Shown one piece after another: positions 33,215 through 43,763 of a stretch of 64,000 bases of DNA. How positions within the stretch are numbered: position 1 is the stretch's first letter; each line of letters begins with the position of its first letter. The notes under the pieces were generated by a model. That model was not told the DNA's origin and made no database searches. It worked only from the letters and a program-made list of their open reading frames with translations. A program made the position numbers and the translations under genes. Origin of the DNA: Brachypterus glaber (Eukaryota; Arthropoda; Insecta; Coleoptera; Kateretidae); assembly GCA_958510825.1 (NCBI GenBank), contig CAUEHQ010000001.1, forward strand, positions 124,001 through 188,000, given 5' to 3'.

Positions 33215-35740
33215 CAGGGTGTCCCTGAATTGCTTGGCCAAACTTTACATATGGGATGAATGGCTCAAAACTGTTAAAAAAGTTCCTATAAACATATATC
33301 CTAAAACGACTATTAAGGAAGCTACGCCCCTTCAAATGGGGTTCCAAAAATTCGATTTTTATTTAATAACTCAGGAACCCTTTGTGTTATATCAACGAGA
33401 TATTGCATGTAATATATTATTAATAGGGCCTATCAAGCGATGGTGTTTGCATGTAGTTACTTTAAACAGGGGCGTCCGAAATGGGGGGGCCTTATCACTT
33501 TTTTGCCCCAAACTTTTTTCTGTGCAACTTTTTTGTAGATTTATGATAAGAATATTATTCCTCAGGTAAAGATACATAAAAAAGGTACTCTTATTGTAAT
33601 ACCGTAGGATTAACCGGTTTCGAGAAATATTCATTTGAACGTGAAGTTTCACGCTTCGAGGACGAAAAATTAAATACTAAAATATTGAAAACAAAAATTT
33701 TAATAATGCGGGTTCTAGGTACATTAAAATTAATTTGGTTTGGCTCTTAGTTAAAAGTCACAAATAAGTTAGGTTAGGATCTTACAGTTAATTTTTTGCG
33801 TTCTGCGTTTTGTGAATATTTCATGATTTTTTTTCTAATGGTTATGGTCCTGGCTGCAGGACCCCACAAAAATGTTAAGGTTGCCATTTTAACCGCCTAA
33901 CTGGGTCATGCTTTTTTGATTTTTTTAGCAACCAAGTGTCATTCATTAAACAAAGTTTGACATTTTTAAAAGTAATAACACTTTTATTTATGAAATAAAA
34001 ATATGAATTTTACTAACGAAGAAATGGCTGACATACATTACACGTATGGGCGAGCAAAGGGCAACTCTACTTTGGCACGGCGGCTTTATGCCGAAACATT
34101 TCCGAATCGACGATGTCCAGCTAAAGGAAATTTTGCTGCAATTCATCAGCGTCTTTGTGAGAGAGGATCTTTTAAACGAAATACTGTAGATTGCAAAGAA
34201 GCACTAGAACGCCGGCAGTTGATGAAGATGTTCTCAACAGAATCGCGGATAATCCTACAAACAGTACGAGAAAATTATCGCTCGAAGTAGGTGTTTCGCG
34301 TATGTCGGTATGGAGAGTGCTGCATGAACAGCTACTTTACCCATATCACTTACAGCGAGTGCAGGGTCTTATGGGAGCTGATTTTAAACCACGAATGCTA
34401 TTTTGTAACTGGTTTCTACAGCAGTGTATTAATCCAAATTTCCAATCTGTAGTGCTTTTTACAGACGAAGCAACATTTACAAGGGATGCAATTATTAATT
34501 TACATAATGACCACCAATGGGCTGAAGAGAATCCTTATTCGATTAGGCAATCAAGGCACCAACAAACTTTCTCATGCAACATTTGGGCTGGGATTGTTGG
34601 CGATTATTTAATTGGGCCAATGTTTTTACCAGTCAGGTTAAATGGGCAAAATTATAGGGAGTTTCTGGAAAATGATCTACCCCTCTTAATTGAGAACGTC
34701 CTATTGGAAACGCGCCGTCACTTATGGTTTATGCATGATGGTGCTCCAGCCCATTTCAGTCTTCTAGCTAGGGAATACCTCAATAATAATTATCCGGATC
34801 GTTGGATTGGCAGAAGTGGACCTGTTGCGTGGCCACCGCGTTCTCCAGATTGTAATCCTTTAGATTTTTTCTTATGGGGCCACCTAAAAAATCTTGTTTA
34901 TACAACACCGATCCTCACCTTAGAAGACCTGCGCGAACGCATAAATGAAAGTTTTCTTGTAGTCCGAAATAGCCCCGGAATTCTTGAGCGAGTTCGGCAA
35001 TCATAGCTTTGAAGATGCGCAGCCTGTACCGCTAGTGAAGGAGGACATTTCGAGCAATTACTCTAACCTTGTTGTTGTTGTTGTTTTTGTTGTTTAAAAA
35101 AAAATTGCTAATTTATTCCAATTTTAAAATTAATAAGTAACTTTTTAAAATGCAATGCTTGGCCAATCATTTTAGGGGCACAAATTTACAACAAATGGAT
35201 AAGCAGATGGGCCAAACCAAATTAATTTTAATGTACCTAGAACCCGCATTATTAAAATTTTTGTTTTCAATATTTTAGTATTTAATTTTTCGTCCTCGAA
35301 GCGTGAAACTTCACGTTCAAATGAATTTTTCTCGAAACCGGTTAATCCTACGGTATTACAATAAGAGTACCTTTTTTATGTATCTTTACCTGAGGAATAA
35401 TATTCTTATCATAAATCTACAAAAAAGTTGCACAGAAAAAAGTTTGTGGCAAAAAAGTGATAAGGCCCCCCCATTTCGGACGCCCCTGTTTAAAGTAACT
35501 ACATGCAAACACCATCGCTTGATAGGCCCTATTAATAATATATTACATGCAATATCTCGTTGATATAACACAAAGGGTTCCTGAGTTATTAAATAAAAAT
35601 CGAATTTTTGGAACCCCATTTGAAGGGGCGTAGCTCCCTTAATAGTTGTTTTAGGATATATGTTTATAGGAACTTTTTTAACAGTTTTGAGCCATTCATC
35701 TCGTATGTAAAGTTTGGCCAAGCAATTCAGGGACACCCTG
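33215..35740 (+). mobile_element. Mariner-type (DD41D) element with 530-bp terminal inverted repeats
   Basis: Flanked by TA (33213-33214, 35741-35742). Ends CAGGGTGTCCCTGAATTG / inverse. Left arm 33215-33744 and right arm 35211-35740 are both 530 bp and differ at only a few bases. The single transposase gene between them (34003-35006) has one frameshift. Arm similarity suggests fairly recent insertion. Confidence 0.88.
34003..35006 (+). pseudogene. Mariner-like transposase, one frameshift
   Basis: Cut-and-paste transposase of the Tc1/mariner superfamily. The N-terminal helix-turn-helix part is in one frame (34003 to about 34190); a second frame from about 34191 continues with TRKLSLEVGVSRMSVWRVL and the catalytic core: LFTDEATF (first Asp), WFMHDGAPAHFS (second Asp) and PPRSPDCNPLDFFLWG (third Asp). 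I count 41 residues between the second and third Asp, the spacing of the rosa-type DD41D group rather than DD34D mariner. A one-base shift near 34180-34200 separates the frames, so this copy is inactive unless it is a sequencing error. Confidence 0.85.
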
Positions 35741-35829
35741 TATATTACTCTTATGACACCATTATTTGACTTAAAGTTACTTTGTTCTTATATACCACTA
35801 CTATGTTTCTGTGTCAATTAATTGACGGT

Positions 35830-35902
35830 AGCGACATCTGTTGCCAACATAGAAAACCGTATTTATAATAATGGTTTCTCCATGTTGGCAACAGATGTCG
35901 CT
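35830..35902. repeat. Short perfect hairpin
   Basis: Arms of 21 bp (core GACATCTGTTGCCAACAT and inverse) with further pairing AGAAAACC/GGTTTCT in the loop. Probably a tiny MITE; it lies within the 31883-36596 element. Confidence 0.75.
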
Positions 35903-36596
35903 AACGTCAGTCTCATATGCCGAGTTCTATAGCGGTAACATGGTAATCTGTATGCTACTGCTAGTTCTGTACCGCGCTCCTAACACCTACGAATTCTAGT
36001 AGGAATACTATCTCTCTAGTAGAACCGTTATGAGACTACAGGTAATATAAAAGGTATTTAATAACCGTTTTAGAACCTCTATGTTACTGGCAGTGATAAA
36101 ATGTGTTACTTGGGCTGCTTGCAAAGCCAACTCCATATTGGCGGTAATATAACTGCGGCAATATGGAGTCCCGGGTGCGTGAATGTGCTCTTGTGGCATT
36201 GTTTGATATAATCCTGAAAAATAAACGTTATGCTTAAATCCTATTAAATAGAGAAAATCGGTTCAGTTTAGATAAGCATATTGATAAGGTTATGATCTTT
36301 AATTTTTTTCATTGTAGAAAAATTTTAAATGTGATGATTACCAACTACCAGATGAGACTGTTTGGCCTTATCAAAAAAGCAAAAATTAGGCTGTTATCTA
36401 ATATTTTTGTATAAAACTTACGATTTATTTTTGCGGTAAATATCCAGCCATTTTGCATCAAACACTATCTTAATTTAACCTTATAACATAAAAATCCCTA
36501 AGATATCAAAAGCTGACTACCAATGTCGGGAACTATAAAATAACTACATATCGTTCAATATAACCCCTGCTGTTCGATATATACCCGGTTGACGGT

Positions 36597-37020
36597 AATG
36601 TAAAAAAAGTTTTAGGTATGGATAACCTGCAATTTAATTACCGCCTATCGGTAACAGAATTTTAATAGAAATCGTAAAATTAAAACTTTACAGTAAAATT
36701 ACATTTTTGACCTAGTTTCGAAATTTTGATTTATTTCGTGAAATTAATGTTATTACATTTCATGAATTCATACAGTAATTTTAAATTACGTTGTCATCGT
36801 AAAGTTAACCCCTTCCGCTCCATTGTATCAACGTATGGATATTTTTAGGTATAGCAAAATTTACCACAATATCCACAGTTGGATATTCGTATACGGGATT
36901 TTCTATATAAACTTTAATCTGGTATAGGGACCTGTACCTTGAAAAACTGGCTGAAGCGAAAGGGGTTAAAGGATAAAGATTTAGTTAAATTTCCTACTAA
37001 ACATTAAAAATGTCGGTTTG
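36597..37020. other. Intron 3 spacer
   Basis: No feature was recognised. Confidence 0.4.
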
Positions 37021-37340
37021 GGAGGCATAGCGTAGTGGCTAGAGCGTGTACATAGCAAGGCTACTAGCTTGAGTTCGATTCTTACTGGCACCGATTTGCC
37101 TTTTTTAGTTAATTAATAAATTAAATTTGGCAAAGGCGATAAGTGAAATGGATACTCCCTATAAACTGATTAGAAAGTCAGTATAAGCCGGTGGTCCCCT
37201 CTACTACTAGCCCACATAAGTCCTGGGTTTAGGGGATGCTTAATTAAGTAGAATACAGTCGGTCAAGTAAGAGCGTGTCGCCTATAACGTGTAGTCGGTA
37301 AGAGAGAGCCCTACTTTTTGTTTTGGGGATAAACTTTACT
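37021..37340 (+). mobile_element. tRNA-derived SINE
   Basis: The head (37021-37095) has an RNA polymerase III A box (TAGCGTAGTGGC, 37028) and B box (GAGTTCGATTCTT, 37071) at tRNA-like spacing. It does not fold as a working tRNA, because the 3' side does not complement the GGAGGCA start. A body with CCACATAAGTCCTGG and GAGCGTGTCGCC follows. The 3' end is uncertain. Confidence 0.65.
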
Positions 37341-37392
37341 TCCTGACCGACAATGCTTTGTACATAGAGACTTTTTCTGAACCTTATTTTTA

Positions 37393-38385
37393 GTGACTCA
37401 GCACGTTTTAACACATGAGTGCTGCGTACGCATCAAGATTCGAGGCTGTCTTGCTCTGTTTGCACCCGAAAGGCTCGAAAATGACGCCTACAGCGGCTGC
37501 AAAGTATATGGGAAAGTCAAAGACATTAGTCAACAAGTGGGTGAAACGATACTCGAAAACGAAAAATGTTATCGACTTACCAGATAGTGGCTCAGCAGGA
37601 AAGGTGTCGGCTAAGCACGAACAAATTATTTTAAACATGTTTTCGTAGAATCCTCAATTAACCCTGGGCCAAGGGGAAAAAAACTGATGAAAGGTTTGGA
37701 TATATCACATGAAACAATTCGTACTCATCTCCAGGCTCACGACTTAAAGTGGCGAAGTACAATACCTTTGTTGAGTAAAACACAGAGAGAAAAACGACTC
37801 GCCAAGGGAAACATCGATGGAGAATGGAGCAAGGTTATTTTTACCGATGAGGCTTCCTTTTGGGGGTAACGTTATCACCCCCCCGGCCTGGACATCCTCC
37901 ACCAACCGATTGGTCCAGCGAACAGTGAAACACCTTGTAAAGATTCATGTTTGGGGGTGTCTCTCTGAAAAAGGTTTTGGATTTTTTTTCTCTTTACGTA
38001 CACTTTGAAGACTGAAAAAATATTCGAGGTTTACAAAAAAGCTCTTATACTGACTGCCAAACGTTGGTATGGCCATAAAAATAAGCAGTAGATACTCCAA
38101 GAGGACAACGACCCCAAACATCGGAGCAAGTTGTGTAGCCAGTAGAAGAGAACATCCGACCATTCCAATCGCCCGACGCAAACCCCATTGAGAATGTGTA
38201 GTCATTCATTAAGCACAAGCTTCGCGGGAACAATGTATACACATTAAAGCAGCTATCACGAGAAATTTGGACAATATGGAGGTCTTTGCTGAAGGAATAT
38301 GCAAAAAATCTCGTTCAAACTATTCTCCGACGATCCCAGGCGATCATTGACGCAAATGGAGACTGGACAAGTTACTAAGTTATTT
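37393..38385 (+). pseudogene. Degenerate Tc1-like transposase
   Basis: Fragments in several frames follow Tc1 order: a helix-turn-helix start (GSKMTPTAAAKYMGKSKTLV, NKWVKRYSKTKNVIDLPDSG); then SHETIRTHLQAHDLKWR; VIFTDEASF with the first Asp; VWGCLSEKGFG; EDNDPKHRSKLCS with the second Asp; and a C-terminal region ending near GDWTSY-type residues. Multiple stops and frameshifts: a dead copy. It begins close to the end of the SINE. Confidence 0.8.
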
Positions 38386-38550
38386 GCATTATCTGTAATT
38401 AAATGTAAAAAAAATAGTATAAATATATTCTTAAATAAACAATGCCAGACACGTTCTTACTTGCTCGACTGTAGTACGGGTTTAAACAAACAAACAAAAC
38501 AAACAATTTAATAAATATTTTATTTCATTTAATGAAAGTTTAAACATTAG

Positions 38551-38808
38551 TTAGCTGTATACTGATTCACATTCAGTGCATCCCCCAACTTCTTCGTAAT
38601 CTCTTTCTAAAACAGCTAAATTTTCCCTGGCATCTATAAACTCTCCCTCCTCCATTCCTTCCCCAACATACCAATGAATAAACGCTCTTTTAGCAAACAT
38701 GCATTCAAACTTGTAATCAATTCTGGTCCAAGCTTCTGCTATTGCAGTGGTATTTGATAACAAACAAAGGGCCCTTTTGACCTTAGCTAAATCTCCTCCA
38801 GGAACAAT
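38551..38808 (-). pseudogene. Alpha-tubulin C-terminal fragment with divergent tail
   Basis: About 85 codons on the minus strand match the alpha-tubulin C-terminal helices: [45 protein letters not shown] and [10 protein letters not shown]. It ends with a short tail (CTECESVYS) instead of the usual Glu-rich tail ending EY/EEY. Similarity fades upstream of IVPGGD, and no good splice acceptor or remaining tubulin exons were seen. AATAAA motifs follow the stop. It could be a truncated retrocopy or gene fragment, or the last exon of a divergent paralogue antisense to the transporter. The frame is free of stops. Confidence 0.8.
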
Positions 38809-39637
38809 ACAATTATGTGAATTTTTGAATTTAAACTTAATTATTTCTTAATTTAAAATGAGGGTACAGTTCCCTTAAAAACAATTTGAGGACGATTGTG
38901 AATGTTTTTGATGTAAATAAAATCACCATGCAGTAACTATTAAAATTTGTATTGCCGCATTTTTTAGTTTAAGTTTTAGTAGTTTTAGTACTTGAAATTA
39001 TATATTTAATAAAAAATACATTTTAGATGAACACAATGAATCATTCTGGTTTTTAATCTTCAAAAAATCGATTTTTTTACATTTTTCACCTCCTTGAACC
39101 TTCAAAAATAGCCTCGTAAAATATTTTTGAGAAATTCGAAACGGTATATAACAAATTTTAGTATTGGATCCAAGCAGATGTAAAAACTTTAAACGCGTTT
39201 TTCTTAAACAACGTTTTTTCGGTCGGCGGCGGTGATTTCTCCGGAACCACTGGACCGATCCGTATGAAATTTTAACCACATATTCATTCTACACATAAAT
39301 AGCTTCAGGGTTTTCTATAACAGTATTAAAATTGTTATTTTTCTATTTTTTTTTGTTGCTAAAAACAGTGAAAAAAAAACTCATTTTTTGTTTTTTTTTT
39401 CTTTAAATCTTATTATTTATAAATAAATATTAATATCCATAGAATAAGCGAGAGCCACAGTCATACTGAATGTAAATATTTTTGATTTTTTCGTTTTAGA
39501 TGAGCCGTTATCAAGATATCAACGCCGCCAGCGACATATCTACTTTTTTAGGAGCTGCGTTAGCCTGTTATTTTTTGTATAAAAAGTATTTAAAATAAAA
39601 AAAAATGTTTTCCAAACAAATTTTATATCAATATCTA
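38809..39637. other. Intron 3 spacer
   Basis: AT-rich. A minus-strand frame (38998-39279) is not recognised; the segment near 39200-39260 (GGTCGGCGGCGGTGATTTCT) looks like decayed repeat DNA. Confidence 0.4.
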
Positions 39638-40786
39638 CACGGTGTAGTTGAAATAGCGTAGAAAATTTTAACAGACAAAAAGTTCCTATAAACGTATGTC
39701 TAAAAATGCGTGATAAGGGTGCTACGCCCCTTTGAAAGTGGCTTAAAAAATCGGTTTTTATTTAATAACTCAGGAACCCTTTGAGATATATCAACGAGGT
39801 TTTGCACGTCAACTAATCCTACCAAGGCCCGTTTTTATGTGTTATTTTCATGTACTTATTTCAACCAGGGGTGTGCGAAACGGGGGGGGGGGGCTTATCA
39901 GTTTTTTGTCCCAAACTTTTTTATGTGTAACTTTTTTGCAATTTTATTTTTGAAATATGATTCCTCAGATCAAAATACATCAAAAAGGTACTCTTGTTGT
40001 AATACTGTAGGATTAACCGTTTTCGAGAAAAATTCATTTGAAGGTGAAATTCCACGGTTCGAGGACGAAAAATTAAATACTAAAATGTTGAAAACCTAAA
40101 TTTTAATGATGCAGGGCGAAGGTACATTAAAAACTAAGAAAAAAATCTCATATACAGGTACTTCCAAAAATCAATCCTAATGGAGCTATGGTCTCCTAAA
40201 TATGCACCATTTTTAAAGGGCGATGGTAGCTTTAAAAGCGTTTTTTCGACCTGTATGGAAACTTTTTTTCTTAGTTTTTGTAGAATAACATTGCATCATT
40301 AAAATTTTGGTTTTCGACATTTTAGTATTTAATTTTTCGTCCTCGAACCGTGAAATTTCACCTTCAAATGAACTTTTCTCGAAAACGGTTAATCCTACAG
40401 TATTACAACAAGAGTACCTTTTTTATGTATTTTGACCTGAAGAATCACATTTCAAAAATAAAATTGCAAAAAAGTTACACAGAAAAAAGTTTGGGACAAA
40501 GAACTGATAAGGCCCCCCCGTTCCGCACACCCCTGGTTTAATTAAGTACGTGAAAATGACATACAAAGATGGGCCTTATTAGGATTAATTCACTTGCAAA
40601 ACCTCGTTAATATATTTCAAAGGGCTCCTGAGTTATTAAATAAAAAATATTTTTTTTAGCCAATTTCAAAGGGGCGTAGCTCCCTTATGACGCATTTTTA
40701 GACGTATGTTTATAGGAACTTTTTGTCATATTTTATCATGTAGAATCACATGTTAAAATTTCCTACGCTATTTCAAATACACCCTG
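39638..40786. mobile_element. Non-autonomous relative of the DD41D element
   Basis: Flanked by TA (39636, 40787). Ends CACGGTGTAG / inverse of CAGGGTGTAT. Arms of about 520 bp (to about 40160, and from about 40249) share the internal blocks of the 33215-35740 terminal repeats: a G-rich run then CTTATCA, GGATTAACCG, and CGAGGACGAAAAATTAAAT. It has only about 90 bp between the arms and no transposase. Confidence 0.8.
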
Positions 40787-41084
40787 TATAATAATACATT
40801 ATTAAAAAAATAACAAAAATATCCCTTCTTTTCGAGCATCTAAACCAGAATGATCCCTTAAGAGGGGCGTGGTTTCTTTAGGGTGCATTTCCGGATCAAC
40901 CTCTACTGGAAGTTTTTTTTTCATATTTTTTGGTTTAGAATCACTTCTTAGGGCTTATAGTTTAAATACGCAAAGCAAATTATGCAAAAATTCATACACT
41001 TTATATGCCTATAGTTGCTCTTGTAAGGGTGGTGTGGATTTTTCCTGCCAGCCACCCCTACATCTCCTTATTAGGGGGTAAATA

Positions 41085-41700
41085 TTATACATATGAAAAG
41101 TGCAACTAACATAAGGGTCTAACCCACAAAATTATTATTTTACAGGAGAAGTAAAAATGTGATTTTTTTTCCAATGATATTTATACTTAATATTAAATAT
41201 ATTTTAATAGTGTTTGATTGTTTACATCGTTTTATTTATATTTGAAATAAGGGCCTAAACAATACCCTTAATTATCAAAAGGGCCTAACCCACGCATTAC
41301 TTTTAAGGTTGTTTTTGCATAAAATCTTCACTTTGCTAGTCTTAAATAGGTTCATAAGCCTTTTTGAACCAAGAATAGTTAAAGGTAAATATTTGGGAGG
41401 GGCGAAATAAGCAAATGATTAAAAACGCCTTACCCACACGTTTATTATAAGATTGTTTTTTTTATATAAAATCTTGTCTATTTTAGTTTTAAATCGTTTC
41501 ATAAACAAATTATTAAAACTTACACCCCTAACCTTATTTTCGAATGAATTTTTTTGCCAGTTCTAGTAACATCTTAGGAATTTTTATTAACTAGAGTGAT
41601 AAAGTACGTAAAGTAGTACCCGTTTCAAGCAAAAACCGTATTTCGCAAAAAATGAGGGTTAGGCCCTTATGTTAGTTGCACTCTTCATATGTACCACCTT
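41085..41700. repeat. Inverted-repeat element in intron 3
   Basis: GTGCAACTAACATAAGGG (about 41099) and its inverse (about 41661) are extended by CATATG/CATATG and GCTCTTGTAA / TTACAAGAGC pairs further out. No coding content. It ends about 200 bp before exon 4. Confidence 0.6.
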
Positions 41701-41908
41701 TACAAGAGCAAAATTTGCATTACGGATTTAAAGTATAAGCATTTAAATTTAGTACTTTTATTTATAAAACACCCTGAATTTGCATTTTAATCTGTAAATG
41801 AAATCGATAAATGATTAAAACGGTTATTAAAGATCATTTTAGGTCCATCACTTTTTTATTTAATAGCCAAAATCTTTAAAATAAGAGTAATTGCTATCTT
41901 TATTTTAG

Positions 41909-42183
41909 CGCTATCTCAGCAATTGGTTTAACCCTCGTAGCAATTGGAACTGGTGGAATTAAACCGTGCGTGGCAGCATTTGGCGGGGACCAGTTTCACC
42001 TGCCCGACCAGCAGGATATGCTACGAAACTTCTTTTCCATATTCTACTTCACAATCAATCTGGGTGGATTTGTCGGAATGATAATGACCCCAATTATGCG
42101 TAAATGGGTATCTTGTTTCGGAGATGACACCTGTTACGCTTTGGGATTTGGATTTCCAGCCATACTAATGCTTATTTCAATAT
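41909..42183 (+). CDS. Transporter exon 4 (helices 4-5 and signature 2)
   Basis: Acceptor TCTTTATTTTAG, donor GTAAGA. Contains GLTLVAIGTGGIKPCVAAFG, GDQF, then FFSIFYFTINLGGFVG, the second PTR2 signature, and a further helix (FGFPAILMLISI). Lys of GIKPC, and Tyr and Asn of FYFTIN, correspond to conserved binding-site positions in the family. A large palindrome begins 17 bp after the exon end. Confidence 0.95.
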
Positions 42184-42200
42184 GTAAGAGCTTAAAAACA

Positions 42201-43763
42201 AAGAAGGCACTGGGTTTTTGGGCGTCGATAAATTGTCCTGAAACTTTGCTTAAATATGAATATGAACATCCTTAAGACGATGGTATGGTCGTCAACATCC
42301 TAGACCTTAGCGTTTAGCCGCTAGAGAGCACTGTATTTAAAAACTGAATTTAGCATAACTCGAAGATAACTCACATTTTTTATGCTAAACATGTACTAAT
42401 AGTTACAGCCCCACAAAAATGTTTAAAATACAAAACATTATTTCAGCGGCGTAGAAAAAAGGGGTCTATTTAAAATAATCTCGAAAATAACATATTAAAA
42501 TAAAAATGAGGATGATTTACTTTTATCAAATTAAAAAAGGGTAACAGCACAACCTGAATCTTTATATGTGAAAGCTTATACCAGTTGCGTAGCAAAAAAA
42601 GTGATTCAATTTTGAAAACGGGTGCAAGGTGCTCCTGAAAATACTTATAAGCAAAAACCTATATGGGTACTGACTAAAATAATGCCGAATTTAAAATCTT
42701 CCCTAGACCCGTTTTTGAGAAAATCGATTTTTTCCAAAATTTGCAGCAACAGGTGCCCTTCGTTGATTACATTTTTCATTTAAAGGTAGAAAAAAACATA
42801 AAATGGTTGACTGCTGTATTGGTTTAAAGACATAAGAAAGGATTTTTTTTATTTATTAAGCCGTGGTAAAGGGAAAACAGTGGCGTAGACAAAGAAAAAT
42901 TTATAAAAAATACCTCTGCCAACCAAATAATTCTTTTGCCTATAATTCTTCTTTTGGACTTTTGGAAAACGATAAAATTTTGACAAAAGATTAATAAAAA
43001 ATGTTTTCTGTTTTTTTTATTTTTTTTTTTTTTATTTTTTTTTTCAAAAAAAAATGTTTTAATGAACGAAGAATTGCAGGGGAAAGTATTATTTTGTTTG
43101 CAGCTGTATTTTTTATTCTTTTTTCTTTGTTTAAGCCACTGTTTTCCCTCTACCAGGGCTTAATAAATAAAAAAATCCTTTCTTATGAATTTAAACCATT
43201 ACAGCAGTTAACCATTTTATGGTTTTGCTACCTTTAAATGATAAATGCAAAAACGGCTATGGGGAAGTTTTTAATTTTGGTCTTATTTTAGTCAGTACTC
43301 TTCATAGAATAACACTTCTATAGTTATTCGCTTAATCGTAAAATTTTATTAAAACTATTTTCAGGAGCACCATGAACCCGTTTTCAATATTGGACCACTT
43401 TTATGCTACGCCACTGGTATAAGCTTTTACATATATAGATTCAGGTTGGGCCGTTACTCTTTTTTAATTTGATAATAATAATATAGACCCCTTTTTTCTA
43501 CACTGAAGTAGAATAATGTTTTGTATTTTAAGCTTTTGGTGGGGTTGTAACTATTAGTACATGTTTAGCATAAAAAAATGGGTGTTATTTTTGAGTTAAG
43601 CTAAATTTAGTTTTTAAATACAGTGCCGTCTAGCGGCTAAACGGTAAGGTCTAGGATGTTGACGACCATACCATCATCTTAAGAATGGTCACATTCATAT
43701 TTAAGAAAATTTTCAGGAAAATTTATCGACGCCCAAAAACTCAATAAAAAGGTGCCTCCTTTA
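42201..43763. repeat. 1.56-kb near-palindrome starting beside exon 4
   Basis: Left and right halves are inverted copies along most of their length, with many scattered mismatches. Outer blocks AAGAAGGCAC / GTGCCTCCTT, then TTTTTGGGCGTCGATAAATT and its inverse. Inner blocks CCATTTTATG-type and GGGAAAACAGTGG / CCACTGTTTTCCC near the centre at about 43000. It starts 17 bp after the last base of exon 4. Probably a foldback transposon; its short ORFs are not recognised. Confidence 0.8.

Larger units (their letters stand above)
31883..36596. mobile_element. DNA element with ACCGTCAACCGGGTATA ends, carrying a nested mariner
   Basis: ACCGTCAACCGGGTATA (31883-31899) and its exact inverse (36580-36596) bound 4.7 kb of intron 3. 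Similarity just inside the ends is patchy. The nested mariner (33215-35740) accounts for 2.5 kb. No transposase of its own is recognised. Pairing of these two ends is inferred from the inverted repeat only. Confidence 0.5.

Noticed and set aside
33219..33652. Frames of 116 and 86 codons, repeated in mirror image at 35303-35736
   Set aside because: They lie in the inverted terminal arms of the DD41D element and appear twice only because the arms are copies.
37021..37095. Functional tRNA gene
   Set aside because: A and B boxes are present but the acceptor stem does not pair, and a SINE-like body follows.
43001..43237. 78-codon frame rich in Phe near the palindrome centre
   Set aside because: Starts in a T run; translation of low-complexity DNA inside the palindrome.
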